Shown: positions 1 through 8,504 of the stretch, one piece after another | Position numbering within the stretch: the first letter of the stretch is position 1 | Layout of the letters: each line of letters begins with the position of its first letter | Assembly: GCF_900129925.1 (NCBI RefSeq) | Contig: NZ_FQXI01000004.1 | Coordinates: forward strand, 58,724-122,723 | Direction of reading: 5' to 3' | Source: Anaerosphaera aminiphila DSM 21120 | GTDB taxonomy: Bacteria; Bacillota; Clostridia; Tissierellales; Peptoniphilaceae | Length of the DNA: 64,000 nucleotides | Program-made: the position numbers and the translations under genes | Notes under the pieces: model-generated | Told to the model about the DNA's origin: nothing | The model's input: only the letters and a program-made list of their open reading frames with translations | The model's database searches: none

Positions 1-1173
1 ATATCTTAATTGATCTTTTAAAGATACCTTTGCTATAGACCCTGAAACAAACAAACACACACCTAACGGAGGCGTACACATGCCTATTGTCAAGTTTACA
101 ACCATTACTAATCCAAAGTGTATTAAATCAATCCCAAATGCAGCAGCAAGTGGTAAAAACAAAGGAGTAAATATTACAATGGCACTTGTTGTATCTATAA
201 ATGTTCCAGCTATTAACAATATTATATTAATAACTAATAATAGTATAAATTTCGAATTCACATTATCACTTAAAAAAGCTCCAACTGATTGAGGTATATT
301 ATTCACAGTAATTACCCAAGTAAATAAAGAAGCAAATGCCACAACCAACAACACTTGTCCTGTTGACTTAGCTGCATCTAATAGTATTGCAGGCAAATCT
401 TTTAGCTTTAGCTCTTTATATACGAATACACCAACTATCAAAGCATAAAATGTTGCAACAGTTGCTGACTCAGTAGGGCTGAAAAATCCAGTCATTATAC
501 CGCCAATTATAATTATGGGCATAATTAAAGCTAATATTGCATCTTTTCCTGCAATTAAAATATCTTTTAATGGAGCTCTTTCTTCTCTTCCTATATAGTT
601 TTTCTTCTTCCCTAAGAAGTAAGAGTAAACCATCAGGCCAATTCCCATTAAAATTCCAGGAACAAATCCTCCTATAAACAACTTCGCCACACTGACATTT
701 GCCATAACACCATATAGTAACAAAGGAATACTTGGTGGTATTATAGGGCCTATTGAACCTCCTGTGGCTAAGAGAGGTGCACAAAATTCTTTATCATACC
801 CTTTCTCTATCATAATAGGAATCATTATTCCTCCTATTGCTGCAGTTGCTGCAATAGCAGAACCTGTTATAGCCGCAAAGAACATACACGCCAAGACACT
901 TACCATAGCTAACCCACTTGGAAAATGACCTATTAGCAAATCCGCAAAATTTACAAGTCTATCACTCATTCCACCTTTGAGCATTAACCCTCCTGATAGG
1001 ATAAATAGCGGTATTGCAGTTAAAGCAATACTATCTACACCAGTAAACATTCTCTGCACAACTACCAGTAAAGGATACCCATCTGCTGCAATTTGACCTA
1101 AAGATACTATTCCCAATGAAAAAGCTATAGGTAGGCCTAATAAAAACGATATAAATAAAATCAAAATAATCAT
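1..1173 (-). CDS. dctM: TRAP transporter large permease (DctM), 3' end cut by window edge
   Basis: Large membrane subunit of a tripartite ATP-independent periplasmic (TRAP) transporter, which moves a solute bound by DctP using an ion gradient. The reading frame opens at ATG 1173 and stays open to base 1, giving 391 codons. The family is usually about 425 residues, so only the C-terminal end is missing. The protein is almost entirely hydrophobic, with typical DctM stretches such as GSIGPIIPPSIPLLLYG and FFSPTESATVATFYALIVG. The GGAGG ribosome-binding site lies inside the last codons of the upstream dctQ, so the two genes are translationally coupled. The substrate cannot be read from this subunit. 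Confidence 0.93.
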   Translation of the reverse strand, partial: MIILILFISFLLGLPIAFSLGIVSLGQIAADGYPLLVVVQRMFTGVDSIALTAIPLFILSGGLMLKGGMSDRLVNFADLLIGHFPSGLAMVSVLACMFFAAITGSAIAATAAIGGIMIPIMIEKGYDKEFCAPLLATGGSIGPIIPPSIPLLLYGVMANVSVAKLFIGGFVPGILMGIGLMVYSYFLGKKKNYIGREERAPLKDILIAGKDAILALIMPIIIIGGIMTGFFSPTESATVATFYALIVGVFVYKELKLKDLPAILLDAAKSTGQVLLVVAFASLFTWVITVNNIPQSVGAFLSDNVNSKFILLLVINIILLIAGTFIDTTSAIVIFTPLFLPLAAAFGIDLIHFGLVMVVNLTIGMCTPPLGVCLFVSGSIAKVSLKDQLRY

Positions 1174-1176
1174 TTA

Positions 1177-1650
1177 TTAGTCCTCCTTACTTTCTTTTCT
1201 TATATTTAGAACATTGTTTTTTATTATTTCTAAATCATATAATACTAAATAAACTGCACTAATTGGTATAGCCATATAATAGTATGTCATTGGAATACCA
1301 ATATATGGTGCTAATTGTGTTGACCCTGTTTGAGTAAATTTTATACCGAAATATACTAGGAATATAAAAAATAATAATAAAATAATATTTATTAATAATT
1401 CTAAGTACATACTTGCTTTTTTAGAAAGAAAGCTAAAAATTATATCAATATTAAGGTGATCTCCAGTTTTCAAACAATAGGCAGCTCCCAAAAATACTAA
1501 ATAAACAAAACTTAATCGTATTACATCTTGCCCCCAAGCAACAGGATTATTAAATAAAAATCTCATTACAACTTGAAGAAATGTTACTATACCTAATACT
1601 GCTGTACTTATTATCATAGCAAACTTTAAAATTTTTTCTAAAATTTTCAT
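1177..1650 (-). CDS. dctQ: TRAP transporter small permease (DctQ)
   Basis: Small four-helix membrane subunit that partners DctM in a TRAP transporter. It has 157 residues, the usual family size, with four hydrophobic segments and the typical motif NPVAWGQDVIRLSFVYLVFLG near residues 35-55. It lies between the binding-protein gene and dctM, only a few bases from each. Its final codons encode the ribosome-binding site of dctM. Confidence 0.93.
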   Translation of the reverse strand: MKILEKILKFAMIISTAVLGIVTFLQVVMRFLFNNPVAWGQDVIRLSFVYLVFLGAAYCLKTGDHLNIDIIFSFLSKKASMYLELLINIILLLFFIFLVYFGIKFTQTGSTQLAPYIGIPMTYYYMAIPISAVYLVLYDLEIIKNNVLNIRKESKED

Positions 1651-1659
1651 GACTTCCTC

Positions 1660-2697
1660 CTATTTCTTCAGAAATTCTCTAACTTCTTCAACAAACTCTG
1701 GAGAAACTATTTTTGCAACCTCTGGTTTTTTATAAATATCATTTGTTGCTTCTACAAAAGATGCCTTTTCAGGTTCAGTAACAACCATTCCATTATCTTT
1801 TATTTCTTGTAAATAACCTTCTTCTTGTTCTGATACAACTTCTCTTTGTTTTATAGCAGCTTCCTTTGAAGCGGTTTCTATTACTTTTTGCTGTTCATCA
1901 GTTAATTTGTTAAAGAAATCTAGATTCATTATCATACTTACTGCGCCATAGGTATGACCATCTAAACATAAATATTTTTGTACTTCATAAAATTTTGAAG
2001 TTGCTATACTTGCTATAGGATTCTCTTGTCCATCTACCATTCCTTGTTGAAGTGCAGTATATAATTCATTGAATGAAACAGGAACTGCAGATGCATTTAA
2101 ACTTTCCATTAAGGCAAACCAAATTGGTGCTTCTTGAACTCTAATTGATAAACCAGCCATATCTGAAACATTTTTTATTTCTTTTTTAGAATTTGTAAAA
2201 TGTCTAAAACCTAATTCTCCAAATGCTAAATGTTTAAAGCCAGCTTCTTCAAATTGTGGGTTTAATTTTTCTGATATAATTCCGTCCAAAGCTCTATATG
2301 CTTCATCAGAATTTTCAAATAAATAAGGAATTGAAAGAATTTGAACTTCTGGTACCCATGCAGGTAATGTCCCGTCTGATGTAGCTACTGTCATTTGTAT
2401 TGTTCCAAATTTAACTCCTTCTGCCGCTTCTCTTTCTCCGCCTAGAGATGCATTTGGATATACATCAATTTTAAAATCAGAAGACTCTTTTTCAACTAAT
2501 TCTTTAAATAAGTTTGCAGCTATTGTGGATTGATGCTCTTCATTTCCGACACAGGCAATTTTAATCTCAATTTTATTTCCTTCTGAGCCACTTTGTTTGT
2601 CTACCGTTTTAGAAGTATTGCTATTTTTATTCCCACACCCTACTAGTGAAATAACCATCGTACATACAGCAATTATCTTAAGTATATTTTTTTTCAT
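1660..2697 (-). CDS. dctP: TRAP transporter substrate-binding lipoprotein (DctP)
   Basis: Extracytoplasmic solute-binding subunit of the TRAP system. The N-terminus is a lipoprotein signal with lipobox LVGC near residue 21, so the mature protein should be anchored to the outer face of the membrane. Family signatures are present: GLSIRVQEAPIWF, with the arginine that usually contacts a substrate carboxylate, and ALQQGMVDGQENPI. Length 345 aa is normal. The ATG overlaps the stop of the preceding gene by one base. DctP proteins usually bind organic acids; the neighbouring amidase and DUF2848 genes suggest an amide- or nitrogen-containing acid, which is inference. Confidence 0.93.
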   Translation of the reverse strand: MKKNILKIIAVCTMVISLVGCGNKNSNTSKTVDKQSGSEGNKIEIKIACVGNEEHQSTIAANLFKELVEKESSDFKIDVYPNASLGGEREAAEGVKFGTIQMTVATSDGTLPAWVPEVQILSIPYLFENSDEAYRALDGIISEKLNPQFEEAGFKHLAFGELGFRHFTNSKKEIKNVSDMAGLSIRVQEAPIWFALMESLNASAVPVSFNELYTALQQGMVDGQENPIASIATSKFYEVQKYLCLDGHTYGAVSMIMNLDFFNKLTDEQQKVIETASKEAAIKQREVVSEQEEGYLQEIKDNGMVVTEPEKASFVEATNDIYKKPEVAKIVSPEFVEEVREFLKK

Positions 2698-3377
2698 TAT
2701 CTTTCCTCCTCGCTAATTACAGAAATTTTATAATTTAAATCTATTTTTTTGTTTAATTTTTTATCTATCATCTCAGACCTAAATCTAGAACCATATACAA
2801 AATTATTTTTTAAAGGCACAGTCCCTGAAAATATTATTGCATTATCAACATTTCCTATTCTATTTTCTAATTCACTAAGGATAGTCTCTACGGGCAATAT
2901 ATCTTTTAACGTTCCAGCCTGGTATTCTATTTCTTTATCATCTATAGTCACATAAGATCTCAACTCTATTTCATCCCAATGATCTTTTATGTGATCATAG
3001 TTCCAAACATCTTTTGATATAGGTTTTAAACAAACTTGTTTAGACTTTGGAACACTGACACTTTCAAGTTTTCTATCTGTGTGATCAGAACCTAATGCTA
3101 TATAAATAGAATTATTTTTCTTTAAGATAACGTATTCACACTCTCCAGAAGTCATATCATCTACAAATTTTAAATCTATATTTTGAGTTACAAGTTCTTT
3201 AGAGCACTCAAATATAGTAGGAATTTTTTTAGGTGGTTTAACACCTAGCTCCCTTTCAAGTTCATCAATGTGTTCTTGAGTCTTTTTAATATCTCTACCA
3301 GCGTATCCTATAATATAAACCTTGTCATAGCCAAATTCTATAACTTCACTATCTAAATTAAAATTTTTTAATTCCAA
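2697..3377 (-). CDS. DUF2848 family protein
   Basis: 226-aa cytoplasmic protein with no signal peptide or membrane segment. I recognise it as DUF2848 from GSDHTDRKLE (about residues 97-106), SKQVCLKPISKDVWNYD and the C-terminal FSGTVPLKNNFVYGSRFRSEM. The family is thought to resemble the fumarylacetoacetase fold, but no reaction is established to my knowledge. It sits between a nitrilase-type hydrolase and a TRAP transporter, overlapping dctP by one base (TAATG), so it is probably a catabolic enzyme acting on the imported compound or its product. Confidence 0.75.
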   Translation of the reverse strand: MELKNFNLDSEVIEFGYDKVYIIGYAGRDIKKTQEHIDELERELGVKPPKKIPTIFECSKELVTQNIDLKFVDDMTSGECEYVILKKNNSIYIALGSDHTDRKLESVSVPKSKQVCLKPISKDVWNYDHIKDHWDEIELRSYVTIDDKEIEYQAGTLKDILPVETILSELENRIGNVDNAIIFSGTVPLKNNFVYGSRFRSEMIDKKLNKKIDLNYKISVISEEER

Positions 3378-3391
3378 AATTAAAGTACCTC

Positions 3392-4174
3392 CTATAAAGT
3401 GTATAAATCTTTTCTTCTATCTCTAAATACATTAATGCTACTTCTAATATTTTCAATAACTTTTAAATTAATAGCACCTATTTTTACTTCCTCAACATCG
3501 TCAGGATGTAATATGTACTCACCCCAAGGATCAATTATGGCACTATGTCCTCCAAATTTTGAATTCTCTGTCATTCCCAAGCTATTAACACAAACAACAA
3601 ACATTTGATTTTCAATTGCTCTCGCTCTATTTAATGTATCCCAATGCATATTTCTAACTTCGGGCCAAGCAGCTGGTAAAAATAATATTTCTATATCTTC
3701 TAGTGCTGATTTTCTAATCCATTCAGGAAATCTCACATCATAACAAATACTCAAGCCACATTTAATACCATCCATTTTGAAAATACAAAGTTCAGATCCC
3801 GATTTAAAGTATTTATTTTCGCCTGATGGAGAAAATAAATGCACTTTATTATAACTAGCTATCTCTTTACCTTCCCTATCATATACATAACTTGTATTAT
3901 ACAACTCTCCATCTATTGTATTTGCAACGGATCCACCAATTATATTTACATTAAATTGTTTTGAAAGCTTGGATAGTAGATCTTTTGATCTTTTCCCTTC
4001 AATATCTGCTATTTCTTTTACATTATTTGGGAAAAAAGAAGTATTCCACATCTCTGGTAATACAATTACATCTGGAGTTTCACCTGCAGCTTCAACAATT
4101 TTCTTTTCTATCAACGCAAAATTTTTTTCTACATCTCCAAAAACTAAACTACACTGAATAATTGAAATTTTCAT
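3392..4174 (-). CDS. Carbon-nitrogen hydrolase (nitrilase superfamily, omega-amidase-like)
   Basis: Cytoplasmic amidase of the nitrilase superfamily, probably hydrolysing a linear amide to acid and ammonia. The catalytic triad is complete: Glu41 in VLPEMW, Lys110 in YNKVHLF and Cys144 in LSICYDVRFPEW. The length of 260 aa matches the omega-amidase/YafV type rather than true nitrilases. It is the first gene of the TRAP operon, with an AAAGGAGG site seven bases before ATG 4174. Being co-transcribed with an uptake system, it likely acts on the imported solute or a derivative; the substrate is unknown. Confidence 0.88.
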   Translation of the reverse strand: MKISIIQCSLVFGDVEKNFALIEKKIVEAAGETPDVIVLPEMWNTSFFPNNVKEIADIEGKRSKDLLSKLSKQFNVNIIGGSVANTIDGELYNTSYVYDREGKEIASYNKVHLFSPSGENKYFKSGSELCIFKMDGIKCGLSICYDVRFPEWIRKSALEDIEILFLPAAWPEVRNMHWDTLNRARAIENQMFVVCVNSLGMTENSKFGGHSAIIDPWGEYILHPDDVEEVKIGAINLKVIENIRSSINVFRDRRKDLYTL

Positions 4175-4179
4175 AATAA

Positions 4180-4239
4180 CCTCCTTTAATTAGTTTGGTA
4201 TACCATATACATAATACCAAACTAATTAAAGGAGGTCAA
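4180..4239 (-). promoter_or_regulatory. TRAP operon promoter inside a perfect 22-bp inverted repeat (operator)
   Basis: On the minus strand a strong promoter reads TTGACC (4239-4234), 17 bases, TATTAT (4216-4211). It is embedded in a perfect inverted repeat: 4180-4201 pairs with 4214-4235, separated by 12 bases. A nested TGGTATACCA palindrome lies at 4196-4205, close to the expected start of transcription. TGGTATACCA resembles operators of FadR/UxuR-type GntR repressors, which often control TRAP operons. One arm carries the ribosome-binding site of the first gene and the other lies in the -35/-10 spacer. Expected output is repression of the operon until substrate is present; the regulator is not in the window. 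Confidence 0.75.
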
Positions 4240-4287
4240 TCTATTTTAAAATGTTTCTTATCATTCCAATTTTTTTATTATGTAAAC

Positions 4288-4325
4288 AAAAAAATTGTTT
4301 ACAGTTTGATTTCAACTATAAACAA
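4288..4325 (-). terminator. Rho-independent terminator of the ftsE-ctpA operon
   Basis: Twelve-base arms at 4314-4325 and 4295-4306, with one G-U pair and a 7-base loop, are followed on the minus strand by seven T (4294-4288). It lies just after the ctpA stop and separates this operon from the TRAP promoter. Confidence 0.8.
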
Positions 4326-4352
4326 TTTCTAAATTTGTATAATATTTATCTT

Positions 4353-5525
4353 TTATTCTTTATCTTCACTTAAAATGTCTAAAGCCTTTTGAAGTTGAGT
4401 ATCTGTACCCAAGTAATCAACACCTATTCCCACTATTTCCTCCGGCTCTGAAACTTCTATATCAGGTTTTATTCCTATGCCGTGAATATTTTCTCCATTA
4501 GGTAAAAAATATTCAAATGTAGTAAGAACTATACCATCTCCATTAAAAAACGGTATTTGACTTTGTCCTATTCCCTTTCCAAAGGAATTTTTCCCAATAA
4601 TAGTTCCCCTATTATGGTCTTGTATTGCTCCTGATAGTATTTCTGAGGCTGATGCGCTTGCTTCGTTTATTAAAACTACTATTGGAACTTCTGTGTGCTC
4701 TGCATCTGATTTATAGTCAAAGACTCTTTCTTTTTTATTGTTTTCCGCATAGACAATAGTTCCCTCTGGAAGTAATGCATCTGCTATTTCTACAGCAGGA
4801 TCTACTATCCCTCCGGGATTTCCCCTTAAGTCAATTACAAGTCCCTTTATATTTTCACTTTCTAAGCTATTTAAGTTTTCTTTAAAGTCATTTGCAGTTT
4901 CTTCTTTAAATTGTGTAATTCCAATATAACCTATTCCATCTATGTTTTTAGAAATTATTGTAGGATCTTTTATTTCTGCTCTTTTTATCTTTACATCAAA
5001 GACTTTGTTTTCTAAGGGTCTAAGTAACTTAATTGAAACTTCTGTTCCTTCTTTTCCCTTCATTGCAGTTACTGCATCGTTTATCTTATCAGCAGTGTAG
5101 TCATTTCCCTCTATATTTATTATTTTATCTCCTGACTTTATCCCTGCTTTTTCTGCAGGTGAGCCCTTTATCGGAGATATTACTGTTATTAAATTGTCTT
5201 CTCCTGCTGTAATTTCAACTCCAATTCCATAGAATTTACCTGTTAAGCTCTGAGTTGTATTTTCATATTCTGCAGCAGTCATATAGTATGAGTAAGGGTC
5301 TTTTAATCCTGCAAGTACTCCCTTTAACTCCCCTTCTTTTAATTCTTCATCTGTGACTGGGTATAAGTAGTTTTCTTTTACTATACTCTCCAAATTATCT
5401 AGTTTAACGTATTTATTTTCACTTACTATTGAAGTTCCAAAAGTCGTTAATCCAAAAGTTGCCACATTAGTTATAATTAAAAGTATTACGGCAAATATTA
5501 AACTGATTTTCTTTTTTTCTTTCAT
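4353..5525 (-). CDS. ctpA: Carboxyl-terminal processing protease (S41 family)
   Basis: Membrane-anchored serine protease acting outside the cytoplasmic membrane. One N-terminal hydrophobic helix (about residues 8-30) is followed by the S41 N-terminal region, a PDZ domain (about 95-180, ending at the usual GIKSGDKIINIEG stretch) and the catalytic core. The Ser/Lys dyad is visible in NEASASASEIL and GKNSFGKGIGQ. Length 390 aa is normal. It is the last gene of the ftsE-ftsX-M23 peptidase operon, 12 bases after the peptidase. CtpA homologues often process or degrade wall hydrolases, so regulation of the neighbouring peptidase is a sensible inference. Confidence 0.93.
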   Translation of the reverse strand: MKEKKKISLIFAVILLIITNVATFGLTTFGTSIVSENKYVKLDNLESIVKENYLYPVTDEELKEGELKGVLAGLKDPYSYYMTAAEYENTTQSLTGKFYGIGVEITAGEDNLITVISPIKGSPAEKAGIKSGDKIINIEGNDYTADKINDAVTAMKGKEGTEVSIKLLRPLENKVFDVKIKRAEIKDPTIISKNIDGIGYIGITQFKEETANDFKENLNSLESENIKGLVIDLRGNPGGIVDPAVEIADALLPEGTIVYAENNKKERVFDYKSDAEHTEVPIVVLINEASASASEILSGAIQDHNRGTIIGKNSFGKGIGQSQIPFFNGDGIVLTTFEYFLPNGENIHGIGIKPDIEVSEPEEIVGIGVDYLGTDTQLQKALDILSEDKE

Positions 5526-5537
5526 AAAATCCTCTTT

Positions 5538-6710
5538 TTATAAATAGTTTTGTGGATTTGTTGTCTTCCCGTTGACTCTAACTTCAAAGTGAAGGTGATT
5601 TCCCGTAGACATCCCAGTTGAACCCACTAGAGAAATTACATCGCCCTTTTTAACACTTTGCCCAACTTTAGCTTTTAAAACGCTATTGTGTCCATAAACT
5701 GTGACTATGTCCCCATGGTCAACCATTACTACATTTCCAAGTCCACTCATGCTTTTAGACATTATTACCGTTCCATCTTGTGCAGCAACTACTGGTGTTC
5801 CACCTGGGGCCGGAATATCTATTCCATCATGAGTTTTATATGTCTTTAGTATTGGGTGAAGTCTAGTCCCATATTGAGATGATAAACTGTGATATCCTGG
5901 AAGTGGCCAAGCCAATCTCGCTCCCGGATTCATCTTTACATCAATATTTTGTGAAGACCCCGAACTGGATCTGGTTATTTCCTGTTGAAGTCTTAATATT
6001 TCACTTTCAAGAGCAGCACTTTCTGCTTGAGCTGCATCGTAAGCTTTTTGATAGGCATCTATATCCGCTTCTAAAGAGGCCATATATGTTTGCTTTTGGC
6101 TACTAACTTCTTCATAGCTGTTTTTTTGTGATTGGAGATTATTTTTAGATACAACTAGAGTTTCCCTATCTCTATCTAATTTTTCCTTTGCCTGTTGAAT
6201 TATATTTACCTGCTCTTCAATATAGTCTACAAGTTCTTTATCTGTCTTTGCTATTGTTGAAATTATCTCATTGTTTCTAATTAAATCCTCCATACTTCTT
6301 GAATTTAACAGAACCTCTAAGTAAGACACTTTTCCGTCCATGTACATTGCACGAACTCTTTCACCAAAGATTTCCTGTTTTTCTTTTAATTTTTCTTCAG
6401 CTTGCACAAGCTCTGCTTGAGTTTTTTCAATTTCTTCATTTAAAACTGCAATTTCTGACTCCAAACTGGAAATGCTTGAACTGAGTTCTATTATTTTTCC
6501 ATCTAAATCAGCTATTTCACTTTGAACATTTTTTACAGTTTTTTTATTTTCTTCAATGTTTTTTTTGTTTTCATTTAGCTCTTTAGTCACTTCTTCCTTT
6601 TTTTGTTGTTTTTGTTCTTTTTGTTTTTCAAGTTGACTTGATGCAAATACGCTTTGTGTCGCTAATAATAAACTTAAGCCTACAACTAAAGGCACTTTAT
6701 ATTTCTTCAT
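5538..6710 (-). CDS. Murein hydrolase activator / M23 peptidase with long coiled coil (EnvC-like)
   Basis: Secreted peptidoglycan peptidase or amidase activator. It has a signal peptide ending near residue 24 (VFASS), a long Glu/Lys/Gln-rich coiled coil (about 25-245) and a C-terminal LytM/M23 domain (about 275-390). The zinc ligands of an active M23 enzyme appear present (THDGID and HLHFEV), unlike degenerate EnvC. It follows ftsX directly. FtsEX opens coiled-coil peptidases of this type (PcsB, CwlO, EnvC) through the coiled coil, so it is very likely the hydrolase controlled by FtsEX in this cell. Confidence 0.92.
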   Translation of the reverse strand: MKKYKVPLVVGLSLLLATQSVFASSQLEKQKEQKQQKKEEVTKELNENKKNIEENKKTVKNVQSEIADLDGKIIELSSSISSLESEIAVLNEEIEKTQAELVQAEEKLKEKQEIFGERVRAMYMDGKVSYLEVLLNSRSMEDLIRNNEIISTIAKTDKELVDYIEEQVNIIQQAKEKLDRDRETLVVSKNNLQSQKNSYEEVSSQKQTYMASLEADIDAYQKAYDAAQAESAALESEILRLQQEITRSSSGSSQNIDVKMNPGARLAWPLPGYHSLSSQYGTRLHPILKTYKTHDGIDIPAPGGTPVVAAQDGTVIMSKSMSGLGNVVMVDHGDIVTVYGHNSVLKAKVGQSVKKGDVISLVGSTGMSTGNHLHFEVRVNGKTTNPQNYL

Positions 6711-6720
6711 TTACTTACTC

Positions 6721-7620
6721 CTAAACATCTAAAAATCTCTCTGTGGACACTAGTGAACCCAAGTAACCTATTCCAGCACCTATACATATAAATATTACTG
6801 ATAGGTTGCTTCTGATTTTATCAGGTGTGGAAATACTCATTCCAAATAAATTTTGAATTTTAACATTTACTTCTCCATATAAAAATTCATATCCATAGTA
6901 AACTATTAAAAAGGCAATCAGTGCCCCTACCACTCCAAATATTACGCCCTCTATTAAAAATGGACCTTTAATATAGGAATTTGTCGCACCTACATACTTC
7001 ATTATGTTTATTTCCCGCTCCCTGTTGGTTACGGCAATTTTTATAGTGTTGTGTATTATGAGTACGGAAACCAGTAGTAGTATTAGTACTATTGCATATC
7101 CAATATACTTAATTCCCTTTTCAAATACCATCATTTTTTGAACTAGTTCATAGTGATAATCCACTCTTTCAATTCCCTCATGTTCTTTTATTTCACTTGC
7201 CATTTCACTTGCATAGGACAGATCTTTTAATGTCACTACTAGAGAAGCCGGCAAGGTATTTTCAGGAAGCGAATCAAGTATATAGGCCTTTTCTCCCAAT
7301 CCCTCTTTAAAGGAATCCAAAGCTTGATCTTTTGAAGTATATTGAATTTTTTTAACTCTTTCATCTGATCCAATTTCACTTATTAAACTGTTTACGTCAT
7401 TTGCAGGAAGTCCATCATCTAAGTAAACTACAACTTTATCCAGTTCTCCTCCTAAGTGATATACTGCCCCATTTATATTTAATATTAACAAAAATACAAA
7501 ACCAAAAAGTGTCAACATTGCAGCTACAGATACAGTTGATGCCAAGGCCATAGTCATATTTCTCCTAAGTCCCTTAATGCTCTCCTTGATAATATTAAAA
7601 GCCTGTCTAATTATTTTCAT
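6721..7620 (-). CDS. ftsX: Cell division ABC permease FtsX
   Basis: Integral membrane partner of FtsE. Four transmembrane helices and an extracellular loop between the first two (about residues 60-170) match the FtsX family; the sequence near position 210 (TNREREINIMKYVGATN) is diagnostic. I choose ATG 7620 (MKIIRQAFN), giving 300 aa, because an AAGGGTGG site precedes it and FtsX proteins begin with this amphipathic stretch. A longer frame from 7665 would overlap ftsE by 59 bases. With this start it overlaps ftsE by 14 bases, implying coupled translation. Confidence 0.93.
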   Translation of the reverse strand: MKIIRQAFNIIKESIKGLRRNMTMALASTVSVAAMLTLFGFVFLLILNINGAVYHLGGELDKVVVYLDDGLPANDVNSLISEIGSDERVKKIQYTSKDQALDSFKEGLGEKAYILDSLPENTLPASLVVTLKDLSYASEMASEIKEHEGIERVDYHYELVQKMMVFEKGIKYIGYAIVLILLLVSVLIIHNTIKIAVTNREREINIMKYVGATNSYIKGPFLIEGVIFGVVGALIAFLIVYYGYEFLYGEVNVKIQNLFGMSISTPDKIRSNLSVIFICIGAGIGYLGSLVSTERFLDV

Positions 7621-8293
7621 AATAGCCACCCTTTTCAACATCAGTTGCAATACAGCCATTGGCAATTTTAATTACATGCTTTTGCATTTTATCTACAATA
7701 CCTACTGCATGTGTTGCCATTATAACAGTAGTCCCTCTCTCATTTATTTTTATTAAAGCGTTCATAATTTCCCATGCAGTATCTGTATCTAGATTTCCTG
7801 TGGGCTCGTCACAAACTAATATGGGAGCATTGTTAACTATTGCTCTTGCTATAGATACCCTTTGAGATTCTCCACCTGATAGCTCGTCGGGATATGAAAG
7901 TGCCCTATTAGACAATCCCACAATCTCAAGAGACTCATTTACACTCTTTTTTATTTCTTTTTTGCTTGCACCTTGAATTTCAAGGGCATAAGCTACATTT
8001 TCAAATATAGTTTTTTTATCTAAAAGTCTAAAGTCCTGAAATACAACAGATATATTTCTTCTCAATTTTGGAATGTCTTTTTTTCTAAGTTTTGTTATAT
8101 CAGTTCCACCTATTAGAATTTTTCCTCTAGTTACTTTTTCTTCTCTTATTAGCAGTTTAATCATAGTAGATTTACCAGCTCCACTATTTCCCACTAAAAA
8201 TACAAAGTCACCTCTCGGTACTGATATATTAATATTTGAAAGTGCCATTACACCATTTGAATATTCTTTGTACACATTTTCAAATTCAATCAT
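7607..8293 (-). CDS. ftsE: Cell division ABC ATPase FtsE
   Basis: ATPase that powers FtsX to activate septal peptidoglycan hydrolysis. Walker A is GNSGAGKST near residue 36, the signature is LSGGESQRVSIARA and Walker B is ILVCDEPTGNLD. Length 228 aa is standard. It is the first gene of the operon ftsE-ftsX-M23 peptidase-ctpA, an arrangement found in many Bacillota, so all four genes should act in one wall-remodelling pathway. Confidence 0.95.
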   Translation of the reverse strand: MIEFENVYKEYSNGVMALSNINISVPRGDFVFLVGNSGAGKSTMIKLLIREEKVTRGKILIGGTDITKLRKKDIPKLRRNISVVFQDFRLLDKKTIFENVAYALEIQGASKKEIKKSVNESLEIVGLSNRALSYPDELSGGESQRVSIARAIVNNAPILVCDEPTGNLDTDTAWEIMNALIKINERGTTVIMATHAVGIVDKMQKHVIKIANGCIATDVEKGGYYENN

Positions 8294-8334
8294 AACATTT
8301 CCTTTCCATTTTTAACTGTAATTATCAACTACAT

Positions 8335-8364
8335 ATTATATTACAAAAGAGTTACAAATTACAA
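8335..8364 (-). promoter_or_regulatory. Probable promoter of the ftsE operon
   Basis: Minus strand TTGTAA (8364-8359), 18 bases, TATAAT (8340-8335), about 42 bases before the ftsE start. The spacing is one base longer than ideal. Confidence 0.55.
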
Positions 8365-8476
8365 CATAAATTCACAATTTGCTCTATATTCAGTTGTTTT
8401 TAAGGCTTTTTTCATTGTTTTTTCAATGTTTCCTCAGTTTTTTTCATATTTTTTTTAATTTTTTTTAAAAGTAGTG

Positions 8477-8482
8477 TATAAT
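8477..8482 (+). promoter_or_regulatory. -10 box for the formyl-THF cyclo-ligase gene
   Basis: TATAAT at 8477-8482, preceded by a T-rich tract rather than a clear -35 box. Transcription should start near 8489. That excludes an ATG at 8481 as the translation start and supports ATG 8505 behind GGGGTGA (8493-8499). Confidence 0.5.
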
Positions 8483-8504
8483 GTTATTGGTTGGGGTGAT
8501 GATA

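Noticed and set aside
470..784. A minus-strand open frame of 104 codons
   Set aside because: It lies in another frame within dctM, has an aberrant Tyr/Asn/Arg/Cys-rich composition and no ribosome-binding site.
4180..4235. RNA thermometer or hairpin hiding the ribosome-binding site of the amidase gene
   Set aside because: The predicted transcript starts between the two arms, so the mRNA would contain only one arm. A DNA operator is the better reading.
8481..8504. ATG 8481 as start of the formyl-THF cyclo-ligase
   Set aside because: It overlaps the -10 box and precedes the expected transcript start; ATG 8505 has a proper ribosome-binding site.
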